The notes under the pieces: generated by a model | Database searches by the model: none | What the model saw: only the letters and a program-made list of their open reading frames with translations | What the model was told of the DNA's origin: nothing | Program-made: the position numbers and the translations under genes | Part shown: positions 12,613 through 24,474 of the stretch, piece by piece | How the letters are laid out: each line of letters starts with the position of its first letter | Numbering within the stretch: position 1 is the stretch's first letter | Origin: Takakia lepidozioides | Lineage: Eukaryota > Streptophyta > Takakiopsida > Takakiales > Takakiaceae | Assembly: GCA_030704615.1 (NCBI GenBank) | Contig: CM060731.1 | Span: 15,624,001-15,688,000 of the forward strand | Direction of reading: 5' to 3' | DNA length: 64,000 nucleotides

Positions 12613-14649
12613 GAAGGGGGTTGATATCATATGAGCAGAGTGTGAGCACGCTCACGTGAGCACAACGTTAGCACAACCCATGCTAATGGGGGTTTTATGT
12701 TTTTAAACCGCGGTCACAAAAGTTATATGTTTTCAAAACGGAGTAAAACCATTGGTGGATGTAGAGACACAGTGCATTTATAGGGCATTTATAGGGTACA
12801 GCTGCACCAAAACGATAAACTATGTGGTCTATCATTTATGAACATTCAATACATTCTAAATCATTAAAATTTCCAGGGCAAGAGCCCATGTTCATTAATA
12901 AAATAAAATAAAAAATCATTACAAAACATATTATATAGTAAGAGAATCATTTTAATATTAAACTATTATGTGTGGTTCACCTCCAAACGAAAAACTAAAA
13001 ACATATAAAACTAATTCAACCATAATTTTGCAAAACAAACCCTAACCTAAAACCGTAAAAATATAGCATTGAGAAACCTTTAGTGATATAGCCACAAGAA
13101 TGAGAGGCGGCAGATTTCGCATTGAGAAATAACATAGCTTGAATCCAAGCATTGTGTGAATATAGCTTGAAGAGATCCCACACCTATAGGGTAACATATT
13201 TATCATGTATAGGGGTTACTTGTTTTTAAGTATTGTTGTTAGTGCCTACTCGAGCAATTGAAAATAGTTTCACAGTTATTTTAGTTTCTCAAATTTTCGT
13301 TCCTCTGTGGAATATTCTCGAGGTATCTTGGGAATATTTGGAATATGCCCTTGTGCTCACATATGCTCATGCGCTACCCAACCTGAGAGGTTTACTGCAG
13401 ATCTTCTTTAGCCACCATGAAAAGACGAAAAGCATTCTTCGCAGCAAAACCTAACTTATTGCACTTGCTGGTTAAACTTGTTTCTAAATCTGTCGCCTTG
13501 GACTGGTGTGTCAATTTAGTCTTAGCAGGGGTATAGCATTGACAAGATTTATTGATAACCGGGTCCCTTTTTAAAGCCATGGCTGGTTACCAAAAAATCA
13601 AAAACCAAACTTGCTTGCCGGTTCTTGAAGCCCGCTGGTTATCTCAACCCCTAGCCTCTGCCGGATCCAATTATATCCGGTTATATATAACCGGTCTAAT
13701 AACTGACGGTTATAACCGGCCAAAGTTGATAACCACCCAACACTGGAAATAACTAGTGCGGTTATTTGATTTTTTATATCAGCCGTTTACGGATGTTTAG
13801 CTTTAACTTTGTGTTCACATCCTTCGGTTGCGGGGTTTTGGAGCTTTCCCGTTTCTGATATCTTTCCAATTTGCAACAAACACAAAACTTAACCCTGTGC
13901 GGTTATGGACAAATGGAGTTTATGTCAGGATGGCCTTCGGCGGTTCATTATCCGGTTATCAAACAAAATCCAAGTTTATTTTAATAATCTAAAATAACCC
14001 AAACTTAAAAATCTAAGTATTAAAAATATTAAAAAAAGTAGTTACAATTTTTGGGATAAAACATAGAAGAGTGCTCTTAGGAGGTTTTTATTTATGTTTT
14101 ATTTATTTTTTGGGTGTTGGAAACACCGGTTTTCTATTGTAGATAATAATGCAGAAAATGCAAGTGTTCATTCAAATATCAGAAATTGGGAATGCATCAT
14201 AAAATATACGAGGCGGCTCATACTCATGAGCTGGCCCTGTCTTCATTTGAAGGAGTACACATATTTATAACTTCATATTTCGAGTGAACGCAACAATCGG
14301 CTATTATCCAGATTATAACCTCCAATTTTAAATGCAGAATATAGCAACTCATTAACAATTAATTGGTCTCTAAGGCGCTGTGGGCCCCGGCTAGTATGGG
14401 CCGCTAGGCGGTTTGGGGTGGCCCCCTCGCGACCCATCACCGGTCCGGCTCCAATGAGGTAGGGTGTTGTATTTGTTTTTCATTTTCTTTTTGGCTTGTC
14501 AACATAGTGCGGATATATGTACGTGGCCTGACCCGGGTCCATTGAGGTAGGGTCCACTGGATCCCATTGCGAAGGTGGGTCCACCCTCCTATGCCCCGGT
14601 GGGGCTGACTCTAGGCTGTTATCTAGGATAATGGATCATAAAAAATTGT

Positions 14650-14790
14650 TGGTATTGTAGCAAATAGCTTGTAGTGTGGTGGTTGGGTGCGTTGAATGGT
14701 ATTAGCAAGGTTGTGGGTTCACCCTTGGTTGGGGTGTTGCATGTGCATTAATGATGTTTTTTTTCTTAATGAGCGAGTTTTCCTAAAAAT
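14650..14790 (+). mobile_element. tRNA-related SINE fragment
   Basis: TAGCTTGTAGTGTGGTGG resembles an A box and GTGGGTTCACCC a B box about 50 bases on. It lies inside the long-TIR element. The call rests on these two motifs only. Confidence 0.4.
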
Positions 14791-14829
14791 ATTCGAAGTC
14801 CCCCAGGGCGAGGTAGGCTGGGGTGGCGA

Positions 14830-15050
14830 GTGGATCCTACAATTGGACCTCACGAGGCGGGCTGCGGTGCGGCGAATAGACCCTACAATTGGACCCGAGT
14901 AGACCTAGACCCGCGAGTGGACCCTACCTGGACCCGCCGGGTGGTCGCGAGGTGCCCTACAATTGGACCCCACGAGGTGGGCTACGGTGCGGCGAGTGGA
15001 CCCGGACCCGCGACTAGACCCTACAATTGGAGGTTGGGTAGCGAGTGAGC
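14830..15050. repeat. GC-rich tandem repeat with CTACAATTGGACC units
   Basis: The motif ACCCTACAATTGGACC recurs at least four times, with GGCGGGCTGCGGTGCGGCGA-like and GACCCGCGA spacers. A further unit lies at about 15755-15790, just outside the long-TIR element. Confidence 0.75.
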
Positions 15051-15759
15051 ATGCTCGAGTGAGCACAAGGGCATATTCTCCGAATTCCCGGAAAATTCCC
15101 AAGAAATTTCCACATCGAAATGAAATTGACGAAATTAACTATTATGCGAAACTAACACATAAAGAATAAGTAGCCCCTATACGTAATGAACATGTTACCC
15201 CATAGGTGTGGCTTTTTTTCCATAAGAGGCGGGAGAGTGTCCTTTCCCCTGCTTTAAAATAAAATAAAATAAAATAAAATCTCCCGTGGGTAATTTCGCA
15301 TTGCGAAATTCAGCCTTAGAAGCAATCACATTGTGGCTAAAAGGGTGAATATGCCACTTTTCAAGCCCCCACCCATTCCTTTTTGATGTAGGATTTTTGG
15401 ATGATGGATTTCTCAATGCAAAACCCATCGTTTGCTTAGTTTGTGCCCATATCACCAAGTATTGCTCAGTGCGAAATTCACAGCTACTTAGTTTGTGCTC
15501 ATATCACCAACTATTTCTGAATGCGAAATTCACTACCGCCACTACAGGTTTAGGGTTTTTGGCTACACTATGAAGGTTCCGCCTCGCTGAATTGACGCAA
15601 ATGTACTGTACAAATGCAGTTGTCATCTATACCCGCTTATGGTTTTATTCCGTTCTGAAAACATATAACTCCTATGACCGAGGTTTAAAAACATAAAACT
15701 CCCATGACCGTGGGTTGTGAGCATGCACACGTTGTGCTTACAAGATACCAACCCTCTAC

Positions 15760-16070
15760 AATTGGACCCGAGTAGACCCGGGTGGTCGCAGGGCACCCCA
15801 CGGCCTTGCACGTGACCCCCAACCCCGTAGTAGTAGCGGGGCCCACCAGCGCATTAAAGACCCAATTAATCTAAAATGAGAGGCCAAGATATATGGGTTC
15901 ATAATGCTTCTCTTCGACCACTAGTTCCGGTTCAAATCAAATGAAAAAAACTAACAAAACCACCGGTTCTTAACCGGATCCGGCTATCTGATTATAATAG
16001 TAACCGTCGATGTTATATCCTCTTTACCGCTGCAAATCCATATATATAGAGTTCAGTATCATACAGACAT
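15760..16070. other. Spacer, no gene seen
   Basis: Contains one unit of the GC-rich repeat at its left end and an AACCGG-rich stretch near 15970. Nothing coding is supported. Confidence 0.4.
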
Positions 16071-16073
16071 AAC

Positions 16074-16674
16074 GGGTAATGACATAGGAGACCAATTGGC
16101 TCAACGTCGTGCCATTCAACCAATCACGAACCCCTCAACCAACCATATCCATCGGTCGCACACATACCCGTTTTGGCTCATATCAACCAGGGCTAGATTC
16201 CCGATCATAACACCTATACGAAATCTGCATACGTACATTCAAGATGAAACCAAACAATTCATACATGCCTCCCGCACCTACACAAATTCCTACATATCTA
16301 AATGGGTCTCGTCCCCGCATCTACTACATAGTATGTCCAATCATTTTTGGACATCCCCTACGGTTACAGATGCACAAATCAAACAAACACTGAAATTTCG
16401 ATACAATCAACGCCGTAACTTGTTCTGGCCACTATTGTACCCTAACAAACACTGCACGTTATGCTGCAATCAAAATCCCCAAATAGACATATGGCCACAC
16501 TTACTTCTCCACTGCAACCACCCCATAATTCATGGACTTCGGGTAACTATCCAAGGGGTCCGACAACTCCTCAAGATTCTCATTTCACATCCAAAATCCA
16601 TATGGTTTAACCTCATCAATGCAGGAACGTGCCAAGGTCGACCACCATACCATACTATACCCCGCGGCTTCTAG
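16074..16674 (+). pseudogene. LINE 3' end: RNase H tail plus zf-RVT-like zinc domain
   Basis: An open frame carries GNDIGDQLA, the usual end of a LINE RNase H domain. A linker follows, then the pattern KFRYNQRRN...CTLCCN...IWPHLLLHC, which matches the zinc-binding domain found after plant LINE reverse transcriptases. The upstream RT is missing, so this is a 5'-truncated copy. The zinc-domain part (16381-16543) is repeated at 56963-57105 as the start of the segmental duplication. Confidence 0.65.
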
Positions 16675-17204
16675 CGTGTGTATGCCCCAAAGGGAGCCCG
16701 TGCCTCTGCCCATATATTCTGCTTGTTTATGGACTTCTTGTTTGGGCAACACCGCCGACAGGACCTAACCCATCCCTCACAATACGTTCTTCCATGATCC
16801 ATATGCAGATCAACCGATTCTGTATAAACACGAAAAATATGACCTCAATAGGGGTGGTGCACGTACCCACAATATCCATAGTTTGAAATAGAACCTCAAC
16901 CTACCACTCATGTACACTACGCCTCTCCTGCGAGCCTTGTACTTCAAAGCAATTTCATCACTCACATCCCTAATCTGTAGCCAGCCAGCCACTATGTGAC
17001 AGGTTCAGTGTTGATAGAGCCCATCCTTGAAAAGGGGCAGTACCGGCAAGGGATGGGCACATGGAGAATTGGAATGATGTGCAACTTGAAATCCAATAAA
17101 AAAAACTATTACAGTATGAATTTTGAGAATTATCTTAAAGGTTCAGAAACCTCAAAGCTGTAGCAAGTTTTGGGCAACATCACATAAACTTTGACCACCA
17201 CCAA
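16675..17204. other. Spacer downstream of the LINE fragment
   Basis: No open frame or repeat that I recognise. This part is absent from copy B of the duplication. Confidence 0.4.
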
Positions 17205-17502
17205 TGGGTAGCTTCAATGGTTAGAGCTCTAAGTGCCACCAGGTTCAAATCCTGCTACGTTGTATCTTCTCCCCATTCCCTTGGGGGTGTCCCATGAGCA
17301 ATGCCATCAGCGCCTCATGGCATGGTTACTATGAAAGAGGTTACCATAATTTACACTTCCTTCCTAGAGGCGTCATTGCTTTCTTTTTTGAAAGAAGTTC
17401 TGGCTTGGAAAGAGAATCTGGCTCTGCCCAATGTTTATTCTTATAGCATGGTTATTCTTATAGCATTTCGGGGCCTCCGACCCTTGTTAAAAAAAAAAAA
17501 AG
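17205..17502 (+). mobile_element. tRNA-derived SINE with poly(A) tail
   Basis: An A-box-like TAGCTTCAATGGTTAGAGC (about 17211) and a perfect B box GGTTCAAATCC (about 17250) form a Pol III promoter. The unit ends GGGCCTCCGACCCTTGTT plus about 13 A. The tail resembles the retroposon end at 1466-1503, which suggests that a LINE with this tail mobilises the SINE. A true tRNA gene is excluded, since no cloverleaf or anticodon arm can be drawn. Confidence 0.65.
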
Positions 17503-18277
17503 AGGGAAAAACAAAACAAAACTTCGACCTCAATGTTGCTATATAGGAATCCCATTGGAGTAAATCTTTGTGTCATTGCGTTCAATGCAAGAAGGGCTCA
17601 AGTGAATTGGCCCCCAAATGAGCACATGCTGCCAAAATTTGAGCATCACAACGGTTGGGATTCGCCGAGATATGCGAATACAAATCTGTGGAACTGGGTC
17701 CAATGTTACTAAGTAGTGTCCCCACGATATGAAATCCTGCACTGCCCTAAGACCACCTGCTCGTCCGTGTTCGAGGGCGTCAAAAGATCAGGAAGTTGTA
17801 AACTCTCAGTTGTGGGGAACGACATTTTGCTTCTTTACATACTTCCACAGCACACGTGCAGTGCGAAGACGTTCGGAAGAGACGCGTTAGAGAAGCTTCG
17901 GCCCCTCCCTTTCTCCACAACAGATATCCTACCTACACAAGTTCCACAGTCCACTATAAGTACATGTACTTGGACAGCACAGTTATGAGGGGTCGATTGG
18001 GTCAAGACTCGTGCAAGATATGTAGGTAGCTTGCTGGAGTCGCCGGCCTTTGAGAAGCTTGATTCACCGAGGAGTCTGTCAGGCGCAGACTCGCAGTGTT
18101 TTGTTTTTAGTTTAAAAAACTTGCCCGTTAGGCTGCAGCTAGCAGCCGCGCCATGGTGCTCTATTTGGTAATTTTGGAATGAAGCAGGTTGCTAAAGGGC
18201 AGTTCCTATGTTGTTCGGTAGAGCCTGCCAAACACCTAGGGACAAATATACACTAGGAGAAAGCGGCCTTGACAAAA
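17503..18277. other. Spacer, no gene seen
   Basis: Two short open frames (17539-17742 minus, 17716-17988 plus) show no family features. The region is absent from duplication copy B. Confidence 0.4.
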
Positions 18278-18334
18278 CCGTTCTCAGCCGTGTGGGGGCC
18301 ACATGCAGTCGCTATATGTTCAGGACTTTGTACA

Positions 18335-18470
18335 CGTCTACTGCGGCTTGGTTGATTGGTGAAGACTTCGGTGTAACCTCTTAGTACTACTCACTTCTGT
18401 CTGTTTCTCTGGCGGTGAGGCATCTCTACGCCTCTACTGGCGCGTCTCCACCTCAGAATCGGGCTCTATA
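18335..18470. repeat. Dispersed repeat of about 130 bp (copy 1 of 3)
   Basis: Contains TACACGTCTACTGC, TTGGTTGATTGG, GAAGACTTCGGTGTAACC and TCTCTGGCGGTGAGGCAT. Closely similar copies occur at about 33538-33672 and 57226-57355. The third is explained by the segmental duplication; the second is independent. Confidence 0.8.
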
Positions 18471-19718
18471 TATCTGATACTGTGGATGCGGGAAGCTTAT
18501 GGGTTGAAAGTGAAGCTCTGAATTGATGTATCATTGACCCTCAACAGCAGCACGGCTCCTGATGCTCCCTAGAGCTTGTACTCTGAAAGAGGGTTGGTTC
18601 AGGTTTCTCCTTGTCGCAGTTGCAAGATACTTAACATGCTACATCGAAATCGCGAGATTCCTCCAACTCTGCTATCAATCTTGCACCTAAATTTTTTGAG
18701 GTTAGTTTCTCTTGGTCATGATCTGAGGCATACTGGGACTTGCAGAGTAAAGGGTGGTGGGAGGGTATATGTTGTACTCGAGATCTTCATCCTTGAGATT
18801 CATAAGCGACTGAAGGTCTTGCTAGGCCCGGGGGTCCAGGATGAGAGAAGAACTTCCGGTTTCTTTCTATGGCTTTGTATTTTAGATGGACTAGGCTCGA
18901 GGCGAGGAGAGGGATGACGACCGCGGGAGCAGCCAGTCATCCTCAAGCTAGGTTGCTCATGAATCAGAATTGACGGATATGTAGGAACACTTCACTTCAT
19001 GGAAAGAAAAATGGTGATCAGAGATTCGATAGAGGGCCTGGTCGAGACTCGACTTGAATGAGCGGGTGGGACTAGAGGGGTGCTTTTTAGGAGCTTAGGT
19101 AGAGAGGTGCCAGTTACCCACGTTCATTCTTACTCATGAATAATCTGCCACAAATATCTCAACAAAGATTGGATTTTGGTGAAGAGAAATATACAGTTTG
19201 AATTTCAATTATTCTCAAGCAGTCACAGTAGATGTCATTCTAACTCCTGAGCGATCTTCCTAGAGTTGCAACTCCGTGAACTCTTAGAGATGGGTGCAAA
19301 ATGTTTTCAAAGTCTCGGATTCGGTGTGGAGGATGAACCCACATGCGATGATGTGTGCAGAACTTATAATGGGATCATGACATACTCGAATGGTGTCACC
19401 GAATCTGAATCAAGCTAGCGAAAGTCTCATCCTCAAGACTACTGCACAACTGGGGATTTGGACCCTGACATGTATCCAGATTTCGGACGTCAGATGCGCC
19501 TACGTGAATCAAAATTTGCAGGCAGAATTAGACGAGAATTAGACGTGCGATACGGCATGCTTGTGCAGAATTCTGATTCTCGGTAGCTGGAGCTGCATCA
19601 CAAAGTGTCGGCCGGCAAATTGGTCTACAGAATGCACATATGTAGGCATTCTACTGCATAGCCAATGTACGCACGGACTTTTGAAGTCAGTAGACGCTCC
19701 TCGTCGGGGGCATTACCA
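18470..19718. other. 5' region of receptor-kinase copy A
   Basis: Upstream of the kinase ATG and conserved in copy B at 57356-58382, apart from one deletion of about 235 bp. Short open frames (18576-18917, 19561-19815) are kept in both copies only because the DNA is duplicated; they have no domain. Confidence 0.5.
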
Positions 19719-22329
19719 ATGGGAAGACGTCGGCAGATTGATTTGCTCGCGGTGCTCTTACTGGCGACATGCCTGGTGTTCCCCGTACCTTGTCAGTCGT
19801 CGCCAAGCAAGATGACGTTGATCTCCACACTACAGGCAAGCTTGAATGCGACTTTGTTGTCACCTGGTGGAGTATTTGAGCTGGGATTTTACGCTGGGAT
19901 GCGGTCAAAGTCAGCCTCCACCGTTTACACGCTTGCAATCTGGTACGCCCAGACATCTCCTGTAAAGACAGTGGTGTGGATGGCAGACAGATCTATGAAC
20001 CTGAGCAGCAACGCCACTCTAACATTGTCTGAACAAGGAGAGCTTCAGGTGTACGATGGCAACTTGGCTCCGCAACTCATGTGGACTTCCAATACAACAA
20101 AAGTAAGCCGAGGATGATCCAGTTCGTATTTCGTGCCATTTGCCTGTAACCAAATGTCTGTCTGGGTTGTCTGGGGCGATTGCAAAACTAATACTGCTCA
20201 AAAAGTTTCTAGTCCCGACTGATTCTCTTAGACTATGGGTTGTGCAGTTGAATGTGAGCCAGGCCGTCATGTTGGATACGGGGAACCTTGTCCTCCTCAA
20301 CAGAAGCAACAGTATCGTGTGGCAGAGCTTTGACAGCCCCACAGACACTCTCTTGCCAGGCCAGCCGTTTGTCGCAGCCGCCAACATAACCATGTTCGCA
20401 TGGCAGAAACGCGGAGACTGGACCAAAAGTTTATACTCGTTGAACTGGACCAGTGACTACAATCTCAATGCCTCCTGGCAATCTCCTTATCCCGGCTGGT
20501 CTAACTCAGTTGGTCCCAGCTATTGGAGCTTTTCGACACCTTCCTTGTCCGCCGATTTGACATCCGAGGGTGTTTTCCAGGCAACCAATGCGACAGGAAA
20601 TGTGACTGTGATAGGAACGAGCAGCGACGTGGGGTTGAAGAGTCGTCTACGACGGGTCACATTCGATTATGATGGCAACCTGCGCATGTACAGCTGGTTT
20701 GTTGGGAACTCCACAGAGTGGAGTATTGTGTGGGAAGCGATGACCGACATCTGCACCGTGTATGGAGAATGCGGTCCTTTCGCGATCTGCATAGCCGGAG
20801 GACAGTGTGAATGTCCTACAGGGTTTCAGTTTGTTGATGCCAATGACACCACCCAAGGGTGCACACGGATCAAAGGCATTTCTCTTTGCAGCGCCGTCGA
20901 CCAGACTATGACTCTTGTGGAGTCTGTCGACTATCCCAATGGTGGTGATTACAACTACTATGGGAATGTGGACTTAAGTACCTGCATAGATCTATGCTTA
21001 AGCTCATGCTTCTGTCAAGCTTGTACAGTGACGACACCAAATTCAAATGGGAATTATAGTTGTTGGCACAAGAAGGACTTCCTCCTCGACGGTCAATACA
21101 ATGACGCACGCACCACCTACATACGAATCGCTCAGACACATCACGGCCTCTCGTCTTCGCAGAAACTTGCAATACTGGGCGCAACACTAGGTGCAACGAT
21201 CGTCTTTCTCGGAGTCTCGTTATGCATAGTTGGGTCTTTCATTGTCCGCCGAGAGATTAGAACTCGTCGTATCAGAAAGTTGGAAGAAAAATGGAAAGAG
21301 TCGCGAGGCACCATCGTAAAATTTACCTACGAAGAGATTCGACTCGCGACCAGGAACTTTGCTGAGGAAATTGGGAAAGGGGGTTCTGGATCCGTGTTCA
21401 AGGGAGAGATTGGAGACCAGGTGGTTGTTGCCGTGAAACGATTGGACAAACTGAGCCCCGAGGAAACGGAATTCGTGAATGAGGTCGACACCATAGGACG
21501 CATTCACCACGGCAATCTGGTGGACCTCCACGGCTACTGTGCTGCGGGCGACCACAGGCTGCTGGTTTACGAGTACATGGAGCGAGGCTCTCTTGACAGG
21601 GCCCTTTTCCGAGCTAATAAAAACAACGTACCCATTCTTGAATGGAGGTCTCGCTTCAAGATCGCTGTCGAGACAGCGAAGGGCCTCGCATATCTGCATG
21701 AGGACGTTAGAGGCCAACGCATTATCCACTGCGACGTCAAGCCTGAGAACATTTTGCTGGATTCCATGTTGTCCGCCAAGGTAGCAGATTTTGGGTTGGC
21801 CCGGATCATGAACAAGGACCAGACTCGCACCATGACGATGCACATCCGAGGCACTTGTGGCTACTTGGCACCGGAGTGGACTTCTGATCACATGTCCATC
21901 ACCACCAAAACCGATGTCTACAGCTATGGAATGGTGCTGCTGGAGATCATCAGCGGCAGGAAGAACTTGAAATTCAACCTCGACATTGATGCCAATGCCG
22001 CCCCCGACTGGTACTATCCGCTTTGGGCATTTTCGAAAGTTGAAAAGGGAGCCTTCCTTGAGGTTGTCGATCCATTGCTGTGCGGAATTGTCAACGCTAA
22101 GGAGGTCGAAAGAGCTGTGCTGGTGGCGTTCTGGTGTATCAACGACAAGCCTCATCTGCGGCCTTCCATGGCCAAGGTTGTGCAATTTTTGGAAGGCCAT
22201 ATCCCTGTAGAGCTTCCAGTTCCACGACCCGATTTTCTAGACGATATGGTCGTTGCTACTGAGAACTTAGACTCCACCTCATTGAAGCTCTCATCGTCCT
22301 CTTCCGAGGCCTCAGTTGCGTTTTTCTGA
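19719..22329 (+). CDS. G-type lectin S-receptor-like Ser/Thr protein kinase, copy A
   Basis: Two exons (19719-20102 and 20248-22329) joined across a 145-nt GT..AG intron give 821 residues. In order: hydrophobic signal peptide (about 5-26, ending VPCQ), bulb-type lectin domain (to about 160, with MLDTGNLVLL and WQSFDSPTDTLLPGQ), S-locus glycoprotein region with an EGF-like cysteine cluster (about 297-321), PAN-like cysteines, one membrane span (about 435-462) and a kinase domain. The kinase has P-loop GKGGSGSVF (504-512), Lys525, HCDVKPEN (622-629), DFG (642-644) and APE (669-671). Cys precedes the catalytic Asp, so it is a non-RD kinase, a class linked in plants to innate immunity. It is predicted to sit in the plasma membrane and sense an extracellular ligand. 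An in-frame ATG lies 18 codons upstream; I chose the one at the signal peptide. Confidence 0.92.
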
Positions 22330-22744
22330 AGGCCATCCCACTCCCCGCTGACTTCTCCAAATTGGCAGATTTCGACCTGGAAAATGAGTCAGCTACTTGT
22401 ACAAAGGAATTACGGGGGTAAAGTCCAAAAATTTCGCCAAAAAGCACCAGTAGTTGAGATTTAGGAGCCTAATTTTGCAGACGTGAACCAGTTAAAACGT
22501 GCCACTTGGAATATAGCTACTTCTTCTAGCCCTGCCACCTCGTTATTCTCGCCACATGGGCACTGGATAGGATTCACATGTGGCCCGCCAGCCATTCTGT
22601 AAAAATTGGTGACTGAGAGGTTATTTTCTCCTCTCTCTATCAAGGGGCCTGATTTGTGAGCTGTCGCTCCCAGGTGTTTCCCTTTTTTATTAATTTAAAA
22701 AAAGAAAAAAAGAAGAAAAACAAACAAGAGAAAACAAACAAATT

Positions 22745-22905
22745 ATGGTGTCTGTTGATTCCCTGCTGGCATCCGTCGAGAAGGTGGACCCCTTGTGACA
22801 CCAATTGGTGGATTGAACCCAAAACCACTGGGCTTTAGTTCCACCCAATCGGGGTGCGAGTCTATGGCCACAAGGCTATGGCAAACAATGTCTTATGAGT
22901 ACATT
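22745..22905 (-). mobile_element. tRNA-derived SINE (minus strand)
   Basis: On the minus strand, GTTTGCCATAGCCTTGTGGCC (about 22880) resembles an A box and GGGTTCAATCC (about 22815) is a good B box. The duplicate lies at 61300-61440, and an isolated 5' piece occurs near 29777-29800. Confidence 0.55.
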
Positions 22906-23079
22906 CTGATTTCGACTAATAATAATATACGACGCTTTCCGAAGGAAGCGTGATCATGGTGTCTTCTTTATAGGAGAAGGGTCTCAAGAACCATGATATT
23001 TTTATGTACATTCTCAATCTCAGAAAGCACTTTGAGATTTTTCTCTTTGTTATTATCCGCTCCCTCTAGAGCATATTGG

Positions 23080-23520
23080 CGTGCTTGGCTAGGGCGGTGT
23101 AATCCACGCCGGTGGAATGCCCTGGTACGGGAGGGCGGTGCAATCCACTGCCATACCTTTTTTTTTGTTGCACCGGCTTTATGCAGGGGAAGGCCCCTCG
23201 TGTCGGGCATTCCTCGATATTCGGGCATTCCCTAGGGCTCCCGGCCGGTGCCCTTATATTGAGGAATGCCCTCCACTCCGGGCCTTCCCTTATAGGTAAG
23301 GTATTTTGCCAGCATGGCAAAGACCTTAAGGGCCCGGAAGGTACAGTGCAATCTACTAACTCTAAGGGACCTAAAAATGAACTAAGAAAAATATCATGGT
23401 TCTTTACGCATCTGGTAGGGACTCCACTAGCTATGTTTTTATAGTGTAATGCCCTGAGTGGAGGGCATTCCCGGATTTTCGCATTCCCGGATTTTCGGGC
23501 ATTCCCTCGGCCGTCCAGTT
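23080..23520. repeat. GGGCATTCC/GGAATGCCC-rich repeat block
   Basis: GGGCATTCC and its complement occur many times in both orientations, often with CTCGATATTC or CCTCCACTC between them. This gives several short inverted repeats. Copies lie at 61665-61830 and at the window end (63920-64000). It looks like a foldback-type or satellite-like element; no coding sequence is seen. Confidence 0.6.
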
Positions 23521-24474
23521 GGAAAGAAACGCTGAAAGAAAAAACTCATGGTCACGGGCTTTACGCAGCGGGAGTCCCCACCCCTCGGGTATACCTTGGT
23601 ATTCGGGTCGTACGCCCTCGGGTTACGAACCCTCACAGTGCGGAACACCCTCGTGGCGGGGACTCCCCCTATATATTAACGCTGGGTTATTGGTTGTTTA
23701 CAGCTTCGAACTTGTAGTGCGAGGGCATCTCCATATAAACACATCCATATACATGTACAATTCATCCAACATTATGGATGCAATTCATCTATACTTGTCA
23801 GCACCTAATTAGATACAAAAAGTACGCGGCATTTTCCACGTTTCGGAGTGATATTGGGCTGCATCTCAATCAGCGCCGTCACGTCTCGCGAGGTTCCGTC
23901 GATCACTGTGAGTGTGGATGCAGACACGAAAGAGAGAGAGGGGGGGGAGATGCGGTCGTGCACATCGTGTGTGCTTGTGGATGGGGACTGTTCTGTTGTC
24001 GCATCACTCTAACTTGACTGCTTCACGAGTACGGGGTTGCGATGTCGTGTGGCAATGTATAGCATGTCAGTGAGTGAGTAGTGGATTGCTTAGGTCATGG
24101 TGTCCGCAGTCTTAGTGAAAGTGAGGAGAGCCGAGAGAAACCTTTCTTTCTTTCGCTGACATGATAGACCACACCAAGTTTGAACTGGTTTGGATTCGAC
24201 TGGTAATTTCACACACTGAATAGAAGCTCATGTAGACAAAGTATATGTAGGTTCAGAAGAGATTTCGAAGGGTTTATTTATAGTTTGGCTTCCTGCATGC
24301 CATGGCACACTTGAAATTCACTAGTAGACGTATGTGGTAATTACCCTAGCATTTACGATGATATTAACTTAGGGCCTCGGATCATGTTGTCCTTTACTAA
24401 TTATTCAAGAGTGGAGGATCTTATTTAGGCGTTCCTAATCTTGGTTCTAGTGGCTTGGGTGGAGGGAGGTCGAG
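23521..24474. other. Intergenic region before the NYN gene
   Basis: A GA-rich simple tract lies at 23931-23950. No gene is supported. Confidence 0.4.

Larger units (their letters stand above)
12614..15757. mobile_element. Long-TIR (MULE-like or foldback) non-autonomous element
   Basis: The left end (about 12614-12770) and the inverse complement of the right end (about 15600-15757) match over roughly 130-150 bp: GGGTTG.TATC, AGCACAACG, TTTTATGTTTTTAAACC, GTTATATGTTTTC and AACGGA.TAAAACCAT occur in the same order. Such long TIRs are typical of Mutator-like or foldback elements. No transposase is visible inside. The interior carries AT-rich DNA, a SINE-like unit near 14650-14780 and GC-rich tandem repeats. 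No clear 9-bp target duplication was found, so the class is inferred. Confidence 0.6.
16381..23470 (+). repeat. Segmental duplication, copy A
   Basis: Matches 56963-61967 collinearly, including a LINE fragment, the 5' region, both exons and intron of the receptor kinase, a SINE and the GGGCATTCC-rich block. Copy A holds about 1.6 kb extra between about 16640 and 18278, a segment of about 235 bp near 19014-19250 and one of about 125 bp near 22595-22730 that copy B lacks. Identity outside the indels is high, about 97% by eye over the exons. Confidence 0.9.

Noticed and set aside
12110-12634. 174-codon open frame
   Set aside because: Crosses a 79-bp tandem duplication, has no family features and its composition is that of repeat DNA.
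17205-17275. Possible tRNA gene
   Set aside because: A and B boxes are present but no cloverleaf, and a SINE body with poly(A) tail follows.
20104-20247. Apparent stop that splits receptor-kinase copy A (and 58767-58911 in copy B) into two genes
   Set aside because: A 145-nt GT..AG intron joins the two frames exactly, in both copies.
21220-22200. 326-codon minus-strand open frame, repeated at 59884-60870
   Set aside because: Antisense shadow of the kinase exon; no domain of its own.
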